Assembly: GCF_008632955.1 (NCBI RefSeq)
Contig: NZ_CP043959.1
Span: forward strand, 3,038,001 to 3,102,000
DNA length: 64,000 bases
Source: Streptomyces tendae
Lineage (GTDB): Bacteria > Actinomycetota > Actinomycetes > Streptomycetales > Streptomycetaceae
Reading direction: 5' to 3'
The number at the start of each line of letters is the position of its first letter. Position 1 is the stretch's first letter. Under the pieces are notes generated by a model. The model was given only the letters and a program-made list of their open reading frames with translations. It did no database searches and was not told the origin of the DNA. A program made the translations under genes and the position numbers. Of the stretch, positions 63,896 to 64,000 are shown in pieces.

Positions 63896-64000
63896 TTCAC
63901 GGTCTTTCCACGGGGAACGATCACTCCACCCTGACAGAAGTCTCATGCCTCAGGAACGACGTACCAGGATGTGAGACGAATACGGTCTGACCTGGGCGCG

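Overview
The base composition (very GC rich, third codon positions almost always G or C), the many ATGA/TGATG overlaps, the Tat-type signal peptides and the gene families present all point to a Streptomyces-like actinomycete chromosome. I see no IS element, CRISPR array, rRNA or replication origin. There is one tRNA gene (tRNA-Leu, anticodon GAG).

Layout. 1-2.6 kb: the start of an acyl-CoA synthetase, then a LysR regulator divergent from a bile-acid/sodium-symporter-family carrier. 2.9-13.2 kb: a formate dehydrogenase operon (catalytic subunit, NuoEF-like and ferredoxin-like subunits, FdhD), a PanE-like reductase, an oxalate/formate-type MFS carrier with its own 46-residue partner, a KAS III-like enzyme and a GntR regulator. 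13.4-25.3 kb: a ROK regulator, a sugar ABC importer, a Gfo/Idh/MocA dehydrogenase, a TIM-barrel isomerase and a 1237-residue secreted PQQ-propeller/PKD/CBM6/ThuA/DUF1080 protein. 26.4-35.1 kb: a tightly coupled operon of the Ebo 'metabolite traffic' type (inositol-3-phosphate-synthase-like protein, UbiA prenyltransferase, TIM barrel, EboA, TatD, EboE, EboF-like phosphodiesterase), followed by a Tat-exported TIM-barrel protein. 35.1-45.6 kb: an oxalate operon (ThDP decarboxylase, formyl-CoA transferase, ADP-forming acyl-CoA ligase, second OFA carrier), divergent from sucC/sucD paralogues and an aldehyde dehydrogenase. 46-60.7 kb: an accessory island of secreted proteins: a catalytically dead trypsin fold with FG-GAP repeats, an ALF-repeat protein and two modular secreted nucleases, each followed by an immunity-like gene, then an SMI1/KNR4 protein and a vWA protein. 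61-64 kb: a PQQ-type lipoprotein and an MHS-family MFS carrier.

How it fits together. The blocks at 3-13 kb and 35-45 kb look like one dispersed oxalate/formate regulon: oxalate uptake, oxalyl-CoA to formyl-CoA, CoA transfer, then formate oxidation. Three of their promoters share a GT(C/A)GACGAA element, twice inside an 8-8-8 dyad, one of them in front of the GntR gene. The ROK gene and the secreted ThuA/DUF1080 gene share a second dyad, CTTTGTCC-N7-GGAAAAAG.

A caution on data quality. Five genes, probably six, are each broken by one missing base, nearly always in a G or C run (12.86, 14.40, 27.54, 27.92, 57.78 and 58.20 kb). Adding one base restores a full-length family member every time. 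I read these as homopolymer undercalls rather than real pseudogenes, and the apparent 749-codon fusion at 26.4-28.6 kb as an artefact of two of them. Three intergenic gaps (12.16, 14.65 and 25.3 kb) carry unusual GGCACC-periodic repeat arrays.
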